A stretch of DNA of 64,000 nucleotides from Cryoendolithus antarcticus. Taxonomy: Eukaryota; Ascomycota; Dothideomycetes; Cladosporiales; Cladosporiaceae. Shown one piece after another: positions 10,797 through 22,318 of this stretch. The first letter of the stretch is position 1. Each line of letters opens with the position of its first letter. The notes under the pieces are model-generated. The model saw only the letters and a list, made by a program, of their open reading frames with translations, was not told the DNA's origin and did not search any database. The stretch covers positions 124,001 through 188,000 of the forward strand of contig NAJO01000048.1 in NCBI GenBank assembly GCA_002077065.1. The letters are read 5' to 3'. The position numbers and the translations under genes were made by a program.

Positions 10797-12822
10797 ATGG
10801 GCCCTCCAAGACAAGAATCTACTGGCAAGCGTGCACGGCGCCCAACCACGGGAGGCGTTGGCAAACGTCGACAGCCTGAGCGGGATCGAAGACATCACGT
10901 ACGGGATCACATATACCAACCATTGGACACGCAGAAAAGGCAGATTAGGCTGCTTGAACTGCTACCTGGGAGATACGTCAGCACTCTACGCGCACGTTTG
11001 GTGACCGTAGGCCTGGATGACATCGACCGGCCGCCCTACGAAACCATCTCATATGCGTGGGGTTGTGCGACCAGATCCGCATATCTCGTAATTGCGGGTA
11101 CCACGCTGCAGGTCCCAGAGGCAACTGCGGCGGTTTTGCGTCGGATGAGGCTGACAGACCGCACGCGGCTGGTGTGGATTGATGCTGTAAGACCTATCCG
11201 CCAACATAGAGGTCGTTGCACTCAAACGTTCCCGACAGGTCTGCATCAATCAAGATGATACTGACGAGCGCAGCGAACAAGTTAGTCTGATGAGGTACAT
11301 CTATGGCGGCTCAATTGGCAATCTAATCCATCTCACGGACAATGAAGAAATGGGTCGTCGCGTGGCTCAGTTTGCCGACAGCATGGACGAAGGGATACGC
11401 AAAGAGACTAATGACTATGAAAATTGGAGTAGCATAGTCTATATTGACAGGGAACAGGGAGCTGACCGTAGATCGAAATGCGAATACTGCTTTGGACTGG
11501 ATCAGAATGCCAAATGGTTCCTTATCCGTCTTCCTTGGTTTCGGTGCGCTGTCAAAGACTTGCCAAAGTCATAGTCCTTTTCACTGACTGCGTCAAACAG
11601 ACGTTTGTGGGTACTCCAGGAAGCCCGATTGGCACCATCAAACACATGCTACCTCGGATCTCAACAATGTTCCCTTGGCCTCCTCCTGCGTGTAATGAAG
11701 TGGCTGGCTTACAACGAACATTTGAGCTCCAATTTCGACCCTGCCCTGAGCAGAGCAACTAATTGTGTGTTAAATATGATCGAGCTAGTCGATCGTGAGC
11801 ACGGACGCTTCACTTGCGACGACTCACCAAATCTCATCAGATTGATGCTCCAGACCGCCAACTTTGAAAGATCAGAGCCACGGGATGGTGTATTCGGATT
11901 GCTTGGCATGCTCAAGGACATACCAGACGGCCTTGTTCCGGATTACAGGAAGAGTGTCGCAGTGGTCTACCAGGAGACAACCCGCTATCTGCTTCGAAGG
12001 TGGAATAATTTGGCGGTGCTGCAAAACATTCAGCACCCTCCTGGAGGCCCACGTGACTGCTCGTGGGCATTTTCCAACGATTTTGGTTCCGATCAAAGCG
12101 TAATCACTGATGGCGTGCTGTGCCATCATGACTATCAAGCGCATGGTGGGCTCGAGGATCCGAACCTTCTTGCTTCAGAAGGAGACGACCTGAATACGAT
12201 TTTGCTTCAGGGCATTGAGACTGACTCGATCCTAGTAGTCAGTACTGTCTGTACGATTGCGATCTGGCGAAGCTATTCCTTACTGTCGCCGTGGCTACTG
12301 AAAGTCGCTGAGGACCTCAGCTTGTCGCATTCACGTGACCCCGGCGGTCGTATCTCAATCATGGAGGAAGTCATCGAATCGTTGGCACGAACCATCGTAG
12401 CTGGATCTGGCGGTACGCAGTCCTCTGGCACGAAGAAGGCGACGCCAGAGCACGTCAAGGGTGTCGCGGCGTGGTTCAAGACTATACTTGATCATGATTT
12501 GGCGTCTTCTGATGCGGAAACATATTATACGATCTGCAAGACTGCAAGAATCAGGGCGCATGAGCGTGCCTCGCTCTCTCACCTCGTGAATCGAAGGCTC
12601 TTCAAGACCCGGGACGGCAAGCTTGGACTTGGCCCACAGGCAATGCGACCGGGCGACTCGATCACAGCATTGCGAGGCAGTGACCTACCTGTGATACTGA
12701 GGCCGTGCGAGCAAGAGTTCCGATTCATTGGGCTGTCCTATGTCAATGGCCTGATGTACGGAGAAACTGTACCGGCGTTACAAGCGGCGGGCGTGGAGGA
12801 GCATGTGTTTATCGTGCGGTAA
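10797..12822 (+). CDS. Heterokaryon-incompatibility (HET) domain protein
   Basis: HET proteins drive non-self recognition and cell death after hyphal fusion, though most members are uncharacterised. Exons are 10797-11186, 11239-11543 and 11601-12822 (638 residues; introns 52 and 57 nt). The HET core is clear: YETISYAWGCATR (block 1), LVWIDA joined across intron 1 to VCINQDDTDERSEQVSLM (block 2), and PWFRRLWVLQEARLA joined across intron 2 (block 3). Downstream are the usual RDGVFGLLGMLKD and a C-terminal region ending in SYVNGLMYGETV. All three blocks and splice phases agree, so the gene looks functional. No partner domain is attached and no incompatibility partner gene is adjacent. Confidence 0.92.
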
Positions 12823-13388
12823 ACGTCCGTTACCCTTGAGGGCAGTGGGCGTGTGAAGACACACATATCATAACGCCGAAGATCTCTCAGGCGGCCACCG
12901 ATCGCATCTGGCCCTGCTCAGACACCTTTGACCGTAACAGAGCCGCAAACATGACGTGCACGGCCGCCGAGAGGCAACGTTCAGCTTGTCTCAACATGTG
13001 CAGACACACCACCAGGTTGCGTCCGCTTCAGCGGTAGTCGGCTGCACTACGACTGGCAAAGCAATGGGCGGAGCACGCTTGAGAGACACGTTCAACCGTG
13101 GACTGGGGTCGGATCAGGGTACTACTGATACCCTCTCGCATCTGTGCGGCGACATCGATCAATACTTGCGGCGATTTAGTCTGCAGTGTGAAAGTGGCTT
13201 CGTCTTGGAAAGAGTTGAGACGAGGGACCTGAAACCAATGGTGGCCTGTTACACACTTGCAGATAACTCCTGGGGTATCATCTATCTAGTCTACACATGT
13301 ACTTTCAATTCAATAAGCCTTTGCCCCAATCGCCAAAACGCGATTCAGACCGCTGCCCGACCACAATCAGCACCAACAGATCTAAGTC
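12823..13388. other. Intergenic between convergent HET and phospholipase genes
   Basis: About 565 bp of 3' flanks. A 188-codon plus-strand frame (12956-13522) overlaps the phospholipase end and has no recognisable motif, so I treat it as chance. Confidence 0.5.
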
Positions 13389-15767
13389 TTACACAAAATG
13401 ATCCCCCCACCCCGTCCTCCCCAACGGCTCGCCCCTCCTCATCCTCATCCTGGCTCTCAGATCTCTCGCCTCCTTCTCCCTCCCCAACCGGCCCTCCATC
13501 TTCCTCTGCCAAACAGCCCTAACAGTCCTCTTAGTCTGCTCCTCCCCCTCCGCGAAATTCGCCTTCGCAAGCGCCATCACCTTGTCAATCTCATCTGGCG
13601 TGTAGACGAAGTTCCACGTAGACATATAGTCTGACGTTTGCGGGTCGACGCCGGGAACAGAGTCGTTGGTGATGAGCGGGAAGTAGATGACTGCTATGCC
13701 AGCGTCGGGCCGAGAGATCTCGGGGATTTCGAGATCCGAGGAGACGCGCTTGGCCGCGGGGATGTCTTCAGGTGCGACTGAGGATTCGGTCGTGCTGCCG
13801 ACCCATACAGTGCAGTGGCTCAAGTCGTCCTCAGCTTGGGCTTGGGTTACGGTCTCTTTAGCAGTCGCCTCGGCGTCAGCAAGCTCTTTCGCCACATCTG
13901 CATCCGGCTCTGCGCGTGGAGGCCAGCCAGCACCCAAAGGCCAGCCCTTGATCTTGCGTTGCTTGGCGTAGCCGCCTGCTACGCCAATCCAGTTGGCGTG
14001 TGGCGCATCGGCCGAGACGTCGAAGGCGATGATGACGTCGACGTTTCGGCCTGGGCGGAGCAGAGGGTATATAGGAAGGTTGTTGCTCATACCCGCGTCC
14101 ATGAGACGAAGGTGGGAGTCGTTATGTATGCTCTCTGGACATGTTGATGGCAGCTTGCCGCGAAGACCAAGAGCGAAGTTGGGTATCGAGGCCGGATCAA
14201 GAGGGTGCACTTTGACCATATCGGCGTCCTTATCTGATAGTAAGGCGTCCAGACTCGAGCCTAGACCAAGACCGCTGCTGCGGAGTAGTGGCTGGATCTC
14301 CTTGTAGTAGTCTGAAAGGGTGGCGCAGAATGCTGAGCCCCAGATGCCCATCATTAGTGGTACACGGACCTCGGGAAGCGCAAGCCCGTTATCTCGCCAG
14401 AGCGTCTCGCCGGCGTTGAAAGGTCGACCAGTTGCCCATGTCGGAATACCTGCGTTGAGTTCCTCACAGAAGAACTCGTATGGCGTCCATTCGAACCACT
14501 GAAAGTAAGCCGCCTCCTTACGCTTTCGCTCGACAGATGCACTCGCTTCTCGGCCGTCGTGCTCGACCTCGGGAATTTCATGGCGGACAGCAGTGTAGAT
14601 TGGCAATGGCTTGTCGCCGTGATCAACAAAGTAGCGTTGGTTCGAGACTTTCAGATCCCAATCACTGACACCGAGTTCACCTTTCGGTACTAGCAATCGA
14701 GCAGCGAGCAGCATGCCGTAGATGTCGACCACGCCAAATTCTGCATCGGGCACACCCTTCAGCTTCTCAACAACGCCACCCAGGAGAAACTTGTTAGTTG
14801 GCGCTTGGCCTAGCAAACCCAATGCGGCTGGTGGAAAGGCCAGGTGCACATTCAATCGTGCCTTGAAGTGATCGGCCAGACGGCCAAAGTCAGTCTGACC
14901 GATCGAAGAGTAGTAGAGCGTCTGGAGCCAACAGCTTCCACTGACGCCAGCAGTGTAAGTGGTACAGTCGAACAGGCCAGCCTGCTGCGCTGAAAGATAG
15001 GACGAAGTGCCAGCGATCAACGCGCGCAAACCGCCACCAGACCCACATATCGCTATCACCGGGACATCATCGGGATGCACATCGTTCGCAGGGACATCTA
15101 GATACTTTGCGAGCGCCTTTGCGACAGCGACCTTGCGCTTTGCAAGGTACTGCTGCTCCTCCAGACAAAGGTCGCTCGAGATGCGGACTTCGGCATCCCA
15201 GACGATCTCGGGATTCTTCTCAGGGTCATGAGCGTCCTCCCAGATCTCCCATGACAGTGACCAAGGTGCCATTGACATCTCATCTTGCAGCTTCGAGATG
15301 AGAGCTGGTAGACCTTTCACCCAAGTGGGCAAGACATAGTCCGTGATCGTATCGCCGATCTTGGCGAGGTTGATGTCCAGGTCGATGTTCGTGAATGTGT
15401 CGCGCGCTGCTGCGAGAGGCGCTGTGATAGTCGTCCATGCTGATGAAGCGGGCGCATCACTTCGCTGCTTCGATGCGCTGTAGTTGACGTGATCCTTGGT
15501 CTGCGGAGGCGGTGCAGGAGTTCGAGACTTTGACCTGTTACGTTCCGAGTCTGGCTGCTTGAACGCGTCGATGTGCGCACCTTCTTGAGCAGGTGTCCGA
15601 TTCTTTGATGCGGTCACTGTAGATTGAGCCGTCCATGATGTGGCTTTTTCTCCACTGTCTGCATGAAGTGGCTGTGAACGAGCGACGATCGTCCCAAAGG
15701 CAATTGCACTTCCTGCGACACTTCCGAACGCAAGTCGAGAATGCGCACGGAAGGCAGCGCGATACAT
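13389..15767 (-). CDS. plaA: Cytosolic phospholipase A2-like lipase, predicted mitochondrial
   Basis: A group IV-type phospholipase that hydrolyses acyl chains from glycerophospholipids. It is a single exon of 792 residues. The open frame reaches 15782 but only through a TTG, so the first ATG, 15767, is used. It opens a basic amphipathic leader (MYRAAFRAHSRLAFGSVAGS) followed by a hydrophobic stretch. The catalytic parts are present: the oxyanion loop GSGGGLRALIAG, the nucleophile elbow GVSGSCW with the active Ser, and LMDAGMSNNLPIYPL with the active Asp. Aspergillus PlaA proteins of this family were reported in mitochondria (from memory), which fits the leader. The C-terminal ~60 residues are rich in Arg and Glu. 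No C2 domain is seen, as is usual for the fungal type. Confidence 0.9.
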   Translation of the reverse strand: MYRAAFRAHSRLAFGSVAGSAIAFGTIVARSQPLHADSGEKATSWTAQSTVTASKNRTPAQEGAHIDAFKQPDSERNRSKSRTPAPPPQTKDHVNYSASKQRSDAPASSAWTTITAPLAAARDTFTNIDLDINLAKIGDTITDYVLPTWVKGLPALISKLQDEMSMAPWSLSWEIWEDAHDPEKNPEIVWDAEVRISSDLCLEEQQYLAKRKVAVAKALAKYLDVPANDVHPDDVPVIAICGSGGGLRALIAGTSSYLSAQQAGLFDCTTYTAGVSGSCWLQTLYYSSIGQTDFGRLADHFKARLNVHLAFPPAALGLLGQAPTNKFLLGGVVEKLKGVPDAEFGVVDIYGMLLAARLLVPKGELGVSDWDLKVSNQRYFVDHGDKPLPIYTAVRHEIPEVEHDGREASASVERKRKEAAYFQWFEWTPYEFFCEELNAGIPTWATGRPFNAGETLWRDNGLALPEVRVPLMMGIWGSAFCATLSDYYKEIQPLLRSSGLGLGSSLDALLSDKDADMVKVHPLDPASIPNFALGLRGKLPSTCPESIHNDSHLRLMDAGMSNNLPIYPLLRPGRNVDVIIAFDVSADAPHANWIGVAGGYAKQRKIKGWPLGAGWPPRAEPDADVAKELADAEATAKETVTQAQAEDDLSHCTVWVGSTTESSVAPEDIPAAKRVSSDLEIPEISRPDAGIAVIYFPLITNDSVPGVDPQTSDYMSTWNFVYTPDEIDKVMALAKANFAEGEEQTKRTVRAVWQRKMEGRLGREKEARDLRARMRMRRGEPLGRTGWGDHFV

Positions 15768-16989
15768 GTCAGATGTTATCAATCGTAGACATCATCAAAG
15801 GAGTGTGAAGTAGAAAGAGAAAGACTGGATGGATGGAGTGCAATCGTTGAAGTGCGATTGTTGAGAGAATTAGTTGGCAGGCGCGTCGCGAAAAGTGACG
15901 CCACGTTGCGCCACAACTCTAAATTGGATCCATGTCACAGGGCAGCGTCGAGCGCTTTGTGAGCGTGGGTATGTATCAAGGACGAACGAAGCTGTATCGC
16001 TACAGAAGTGCAGTACAGAGCAATGCTACGGGTCAATGACTATCATTCCACAACGAATGATCACCGAACATCTCAAAAGCTCTGGACAATTACCATTTCA
16101 ATGATGAGCAAACGGTGCAGCAATCTATGACTTCCCGACACCCAGGTCCTTGCCCCTAGACCTCCCAGTGTAGTAGCTTTTAGTCGACAGAGTAGTGCGT
16201 TGCTTTGCTGGCCTTCTGGCTGAGTTGCATTCAGCCCTGAATGGCGCAGAGTCGAGGAGCAATCTAGTCCATGACCCGGTCCAGAGTGGGAGGGCATCGA
16301 TGTGTTTGAGCTCGCAAGGACGTGGTCATCAGCACGATCCGCTGGAGGAGAGCACAGTCAAATCCACTGTCTTCCGTGAGCAGTGACTGGTGGACCGTCG
16401 GCCTGGTGGACTGCGGATGCACCTTGCATCGTCCAAGTAGTGGCTGAGTACGGAGAGTTAGCCTCTCATTGATCCCGCGACACCTGGTGCGTAGTCAAGA
16501 GCGGACTGACAGTAGCATTGTGACTGCGGTGGCATGCATCGAGAGGCTCCCTAGATCAGTGTAGTCGAGTGCATCTCGTAGGGTTAACTCGCTCTCAGTG
16601 AAGGCTGCGCTGTCTTGATCACTGCCGTAGCCTCGTGAATACTAGCATGAGCCAGAGAGCCTAACCAGAAAGAGCGCTATGGCGGCAGGCCGTTGAAGGC
16701 CCATTTCCGATGTGTTGCTTTCAAGGGTGCAGTGGATTCATTTATGCTGAATTGTCGCGAGTCGTATGCGCATGGTCTGTGCGCAGGCACGTCGCAGTGT
16801 CGGGCAAACCTTCTAGTGAATTCTGGCGTGTTCGTCAAAATTTAGCGACTATACTGCAAACACCGCCTACTCGCGTTCTGTAGCTACACCGCATACCTTA
16901 CCTTTCCATCCCCAAACTCCGACCGAGCGCATCAATCTCCTCATCATTGCAAATCCAGATCACATTTTCAGGGCACGGAATCCTTCACC
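15768..16989. other. Intergenic, 1.2 kb between divergent plaA and SSE1
   Basis: No gene, tRNA or repeat family recognised. The last ~120 bp before SSE1 is pyrimidine-rich (for example CTTACCTTTCCATCCCC), typical of a strong fungal promoter. I looked for a canonical alternating heat-shock element and did not find a convincing one. Confidence 0.45.
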
Positions 16990-19273
16990 ATGTCGGTCGT
17001 CGGGCTCGACTTCGGCACTCAAAATGCTGTGATCGCAGTTGCACGCAATAAGGGTGTCGATGTCATAGCGAATGAGGTCTCCAACCGTGCTACACCCTCA
17101 CTCGTGGGTTTTGGGCCAAAATGCAGATACCTAGGAGAGACGGCAAAGTCTCTCGAGATCTCCAATCTCAAGAACACGGTCGGCAGCCTTACACGGCTAG
17201 CAGGGCGTTCCCTCAACGACCCTGACGTTCAAATCGAGAAGGACTACCTGTCAGTGCCTTTAATCGAGAAAGATGGCCAGCTGGGAGCACGTGTCAAGTA
17301 CCAGGGCAAAGAGACGGATTTCACTGCAGCGCAACTGGCAGCCATGTTCCTCACTCGCGCCAAGCAGACTGCGAGCGCGGAGCTAAAATTGGCTGTGAAC
17401 GAGATGGTGATAGCTTGTCCTGCATGGTACACCGATGCGCAGCGCAGATGTCTGCTGGATGCAGCGGATATTGCCGGTTTGAAGATTCTCCGCTTGATCA
17501 ATGAGACCACTGCTACTGCACTCGGCTACGGTATAACGAAGCTGGATCTACCTACTGCCGAGGAAAAGCCAAGGAGGGTGGCATTCATCGATATCGGGCA
17601 CAGCAACTATACCTGCTCGATTGCGGAATTCAAGAAGGGAGAGTTGAAGATCGTGGCCACAGCATGTGACAGGCATTTCGGTGGGAGGAACTTCGATAAG
17701 GCGGTCATGGATCATTTCCGAAAGGTTTTCCAGGACAAGCACAAGATCGATATCTACTCGAACGATAAGGCGAAGGTGCGAGTCTCCGCAGCGGTCGAGA
17801 AGATGAAGAAGATCTTGAGTGCGAATGCAGGAGCACCAATTAACATTGAGATGGTGATGAACGATATCGATGTGTCGAGTTTCCTCAAGCGCGAGGAGCT
17901 TGAGGAGCTTGTTGCACCCCTTCTGGAGCGTGCGACTGGACCGCTGGAGCAGGCACTTGCGGACGCTAAGCTTACTCAGGACGATATCGACGTGGTCGAG
18001 CTTGTCGGAGGCTGCACGCGTGTGCCTGCCCTCAAGCGCGCGATTGCCGACTTTTTCAAGGACAAGACGCTTTCGTACACACTCAACGCAGACGAGGCTA
18101 TTGCACGCGGCTGTGCTTTCAGCTGTGCCATCCTGTCGCCAGTCTTCCGTGTTCGCGACTTCAGCGTGCAAGATATCGCCCAGTACCCTGTCGAGTTCAC
18201 CTGGGAGAAATCGCCAGACATTCCCGATGAGGATACCCAGCTCACAGTGTTTAACAAGGGTAACGCCATGCCTTCAACCAAAATCCTTACGTTCTACCGC
18301 AAGCAGCCGTTCGATCTCGAGGTGAAGTACGCAAAGCCTGATGCCCTACCTGGACGGATCAACCCATGGATCGGCCGGTTTAGCGTCAAGGGTGTGAAAG
18401 CTGATGCGAAAGATGACTTCATGATCTGCAAACTGAAGGCACGCCTTAATTTACATGGTGTTCTCAATGTGGAGCAGGGTTACTTCGTAGAGGAGCAGGA
18501 GATCGAGGAGCCTATCCCGGAAGCCAAGGACGAGGCTAAGAAGGAGGGCGATGCCATGGAGACAGACGAGAAGACGAATGGCGAAGCCAAGGCACCAAAG
18601 GTCAAAAAGGTCAAGAAGCAGGTTCGCAAAGGCGATCTCTCTTTGTCTGCTGGCACCGCAAGTCTGTCGCCGGAGGTCAAGGAGCGCTACTTCGAGCTCG
18701 AAGGGCAGATGCAATCGGAGGACAAGCTTGTGGCTGAGACGGAAGACAAGAAGAACGAGCTGGAGAGTGAGATTTACGGCATGCGAAACAAGATCGACGA
18801 GCCATATTCCAGCAATGGATACTCTGACTTCGCGAGCGAAGAGGAGAAGGAGAAGGTGAAGGCCAAGTGCGAAACGCTTGAGGTACGTCTACCAATAATT
18901 TCCTATGGTTCGTCTCCAAAGGACGATTGTGTACTGACAATATCTACAGGATTGGCTCTACGACGACGGCGAAGACGCCACAAAAGCGCAATACATCGCC
19001 AAGCAAGAAGAGCTTCGTGCTTCTGCTGGTCCAATCATCCAGCGATTCAACGATAAGCGGCAAGAGGAAGCCGATGCTCGTCGGGAGAAGGAGGAGGCTG
19101 CCGCTGCCAAGAAGCGAGAGCAGGATGAGGCTAACCGCAAAGCTGCCGAGGAGGCTAAGAAGGCTGAGGCTGAGGCCAAGAAGGCTGAGGCGCCTGCTGC
19201 GTCCGATGAGGAAATGAAGGATGCGCCTACTGAGGGCGATGAGAAGATGCCCGACCTTGAGGAGAGTGCTTGA
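16990..19273 (+). CDS. SSE1: Hsp110-family chaperone, Hsp70 nucleotide-exchange factor
   Basis: It acts in the cytosol as nucleotide-exchange factor and holdase for Hsp70 (yeast Sse1, Neurospora Hsp88). Exons are 16990-18882 and 18950-19273 (738 residues; intron 67 nt with CTGAC branch). The ATPase domain starts with [20 protein letters not shown], the Hsp110 form of the Hsp70 signature. It continues with [24 protein letters not shown] and [13 protein letters not shown]. The long acidic and basic insertion in the beta domain (about 495-545, with [19 protein letters not shown]) is diagnostic of Hsp110. The C-terminus is a charged coiled helix rich in Lys, Glu and Ala, ending KMPDLEESA. Confidence 0.97.
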
Positions 19274-19735
19274 GGAAGTGGTCTCCCAACAGACAGCGAG
19301 GAACGAGTATAGATGGCATAGCGCGCATGGTATTAGCTCAGCCGCCAGCACGCGGTTGGTGAGAGAGGCGCTGGCGAATGGCATGAATGGTAGACATGGG
19401 CACCTAGATAGATGTGAATGACATTATGCTTCTCCATGATGCTTGAATCTTTCATATGGTGCTATCGTGTAGACTGCAACGGCGTCTTGACAGTGTTGAA
19501 GCCATGTAGAGATTATGCATGTAATTGTTACCCACATGTGGTGAAGCATGCACGTCATTGTTTGAGGCTCTCCCGAAGCCTGCATTTTTGGCTGCACTGA
19601 CCTTGCCGTTTTCCCGACACTTCTCTTTCCACCAGAGCACATGGGTGTCGAAAGTATAGCATAGCATAGTATGGCATCGCTATCTACATTCGCTTCGATA
19701 ACTCGCTGATCCCCATTCCTCTTCCGTCCTTCACA
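19274..19735. other. Intergenic between SSE1 and the KHE1-like gene
   Basis: About 460 bp, 3' flank of SSE1 and 5' flank of the next plus-strand gene. A TAGCATAGCATAGTATGGCAT run lies near 19656-19676. No gene is seen. Confidence 0.5.
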
Positions 19736-20704
19736 ATGCGCCTCTTCCTCCTCCCAATTTCCACGCGCCGCACCCTCATCTTCTGCGAACGCGTGCCCTC
19801 TCTCCTTGCCCCCGGCCAGAAACCTCCCCTCCAAGAACGCGCCATAACCCGCGCGACCGAGACCTGGGCGTCCTGGGAAACGAAAACTTCCGGCTGGCAG
19901 AAATGGGTCACGACGTCCGGCAACTCGCTTTTCCGCCGTATACCGTTTGAGGAGTGGGGACTCAAGACTGTTCCGCCGCTGACGGCGAAGCGGAGACAGG
20001 AGGTCGAGGTAGGGAATGTGAAGATGGAGGTGCTGTTCCCGGGGGGGTTTGTGAAAGAGGAGGAGGTCATGGGGACGTTGGAGAGGATTGCAAAGGAGAG
20101 GCAGGGGTGGCATCGCCGGAAGCTTTGGTGGAGTGTGGGGTTGATGCCTGTTGTTGCGCCGTTTGCTTTGGTGCCGGTGTGAGTTCTACATGCTGAAGTT
20201 GGTAGGCGTGTGAGGATGTGGAGGCTGACAGGAGGGAACAGGATACCGAACCTGCCATTCTTTTATCTGGTCTTCCGAGCTTACTCTCACTACCGGGCCG
20301 AAGCTGGCGGGCGGTTACTACAGCTCCTCCTCGAAAAGAATCTCGTCACGCCTCGGGCTTCGAGACGATTGGATCTAGCGTACGCTTCTGGACTTATGCA
20401 TCCCTCGCGAGAGAAATCGAGAGACGCGCCCGAGCCAGCAGACGCGGATGTCGAGCAAGTGAAGAGCGAGGTTGCAGCGCAGAGTAGAGGCGATCAAGAG
20501 GAGGTCATGCTGCTGCCCAAGTGGAATGGGAAGCTTTTGGCTGAGAGCTTCAAGCTGCCCGAGATGGAGATTGAAATTGAGAGGGCGGTGGAGCAGGTGG
20601 AAAAGTCGTTGAAGGAGAAGGCTGCGGCTGGAGAGCAAGAGCAGGCGAGGCAGGAGGGATTGAAGAGCGAGGAGACGGAAAAGAAGAAGGACAAGATGCG
20701 ATGA
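19736..20704 (+). CDS. Mitochondrial K+/H+ exchange-related protein (Mit_KHE1 family)
   Basis: Members of this family (yeast Ydl183c, related to Mdm38 function) are linked to inner-membrane K+/H+ exchange and mitochondrial volume control. Exons are 19736-20178 and 20242-20704 (301 residues; intron 63 nt). Family marks are RIPFEEWGLKTVP near residue 65, a hydrophobic segment LWWSVGLMPVVAPFALVPV at the intron, and IPNLPFFYLVFRAYSHYRAEAG at the start of exon 2. The splice joins VPV and IPNLPFFY in frame. The N-terminus (MRLFLLPISTRRTLIF) is basic and hydrophobic, fitting mitochondrial import. The last 90 residues are a charged Lys/Glu coiled coil. Assignment is by motif recall. Confidence 0.78.
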
Positions 20705-20874
20705 TAGAGGTGGGATGAAGGTTGGCTACAAGATGTGTGTACAATATACTGTATGATACCCGACTCCTGGATACGGGGATGACCGTTTTAGAACCAAGAC
20801 ATCTTCGATCCGGCTTACGGTCCAGATGACGGAGAGGTAGGTGCGAAGGTATCCAGTCGAAGAGCTGATCATGT

Positions 20875-21755
20875 TCATCTCGCAGTGTAATCACCATCTA
20901 CAGGTATTGTCACCTAGCTCGATAGTCAGCAACCCGAAGCACAATGCTGAAGAAACCGCACAACTCACCCCAGTAACCCACTGCGCATCCTCACTAGCCA
21001 AAAAGACACACACCTTCGCCAAATCCTCCGGCCTCCCCAGTCCGCGGAATGGATGCGCCTTCTCCAGCTCCTTCTCCCGCTCGGGATTCTCGGCAATGGC
21101 CTCCATCATCTTACTCTCCGTATATCCCGGCGCGATGGCATTCATATGGATCCGATGGGGCGCGCATTCCAGCGGCGCTGCTCGAGTCAAGTTCACCACG
21201 AGCCCTTTGGAAGCGCAGTAAGCTGCTCCCCAGGTTGCGCCGACGAGCCCGAGGATTGAGGCCGTGTTTATGATCCAGCCGCGATCGTCGGAGGGGAGAG
21301 GGTCCTGCTTCAGCATTTGCGCGGAGGCGTACTTGATTCCCAGGAAGACGCCTTTCGAATTGATGTGCTGGGTTTTGTCCCAGTCTTCCGGGCTCACCTC
21401 CCCCACTGGCTTAGGCTTGTCGGGAATCCCAATCCCAGGCGTTGTTCAACATCACATCAAGCCTGCCGTACTCCTCTACCGCTCTCGCCACAACCCTAGC
21501 CACATCCTCCGCTTCGCCCAGGTCGGCTTGGACGAATATCGCGGATCCGCCGGAGGAGGTGATGGTGTCGTGGGTCGTGGCAAGGAGTTCGGAAGGGGAG
21601 GCGTCGTTGCGGCTCTCTGGGCGGAGGTCGGCGCAGACTACTTTTGCGCCTTCGGCTGAGTAGGCAAGGGCTATGGCTCTGCCTATGCCGGACGAGGCGC
21701 CTGTGACGATTGCGATTTTGCCTTGGAGGCGGCCTGGCATTGCGGGATAAGACAT
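20875..21755 (-). pseudogene. Short-chain dehydrogenase/reductase, frameshifted
   Basis: A classical SDR with cofactor loop TGASSGIG and active-site AAYCASKG. Coding pieces are 21755-20969 and 20913-20875 (intron 55 nt, GCTGAC branch), ending VDGDYTAR. One extra base at about 21437 breaks the frame exactly inside the NNAG motif: upstream reads LDVMLNNA, and one base later the frame continues GIPDKPKPVGEVSPEDWD. Without the extra base the gene would be a normal 274-residue SDR, and everything else is intact. No GT..AG intron can bridge the site without deleting NNAG. Either a recent inactivating indel or a sequencing error explains it. The substrate is unknown. Confidence 0.72.
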
Positions 21756-22318
21756 AGAGAGAGTTGTAAAGCTGATTTGCCTGACAGAATAAGATCAATG
21801 GAAATTGCCCTGGGGTGATACAAAGAGCGGAGAGGAAGGAAACATGGAAATGTTGAAATAACTTACAGAAACTCTGGCACAAACGAGTATCGGTCCCGTG
21901 CTTTGGCTGGACTGGTATTACGCTCAGTTATTCGAAAGCATCGTCAACAAGCTTTAGAAGGTCGAGCGCGAGGACCCCGCGATGCTGCGCCGTTTGACCT
22001 TCTCCATCGACTGCAAGGTTTGAGACCATTCAGGCATCACACGGCGACAAACGTTCAATCGAAACGGTACATGTCGATACTGCAGTGTCGTATGAGCGAT
22101 TTGACGGCGTAGCAGATCCATGTTAGGGTGATGTCAAACTTCGACCTCCATGAGCGATTTCGAAGATCACGGCTTCCGGCACATGACGTCGTCCAATCCA
22201 CGTCACCACCACACAGCTTACAGCTACTCAGCCTCTATGCTTAAATCGCCACTACGATGCTTGATACATAGCCAAGAGCCCCACCCGACTTGCATACTAC
22301 TCCACCTTACTTCCTAAG
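21756..22318. promoter_or_regulatory. Divergent promoter region SDR / VWA gene
   Basis: About 560 bp between outward-facing genes. No gene recognised and no clear motif. Confidence 0.4.

Noticed and set aside
12956..13522. Plus-strand 188-codon frame
   Set aside because: Overlaps the 3' end of the phospholipase gene antisense and has repetitive Pro/Ser sequence mirrored from that gene.
16800..16840. Heat-shock element before SSE1
   Set aside because: TTC and GAA units are present but the spacing is not the alternating 5-bp pattern.
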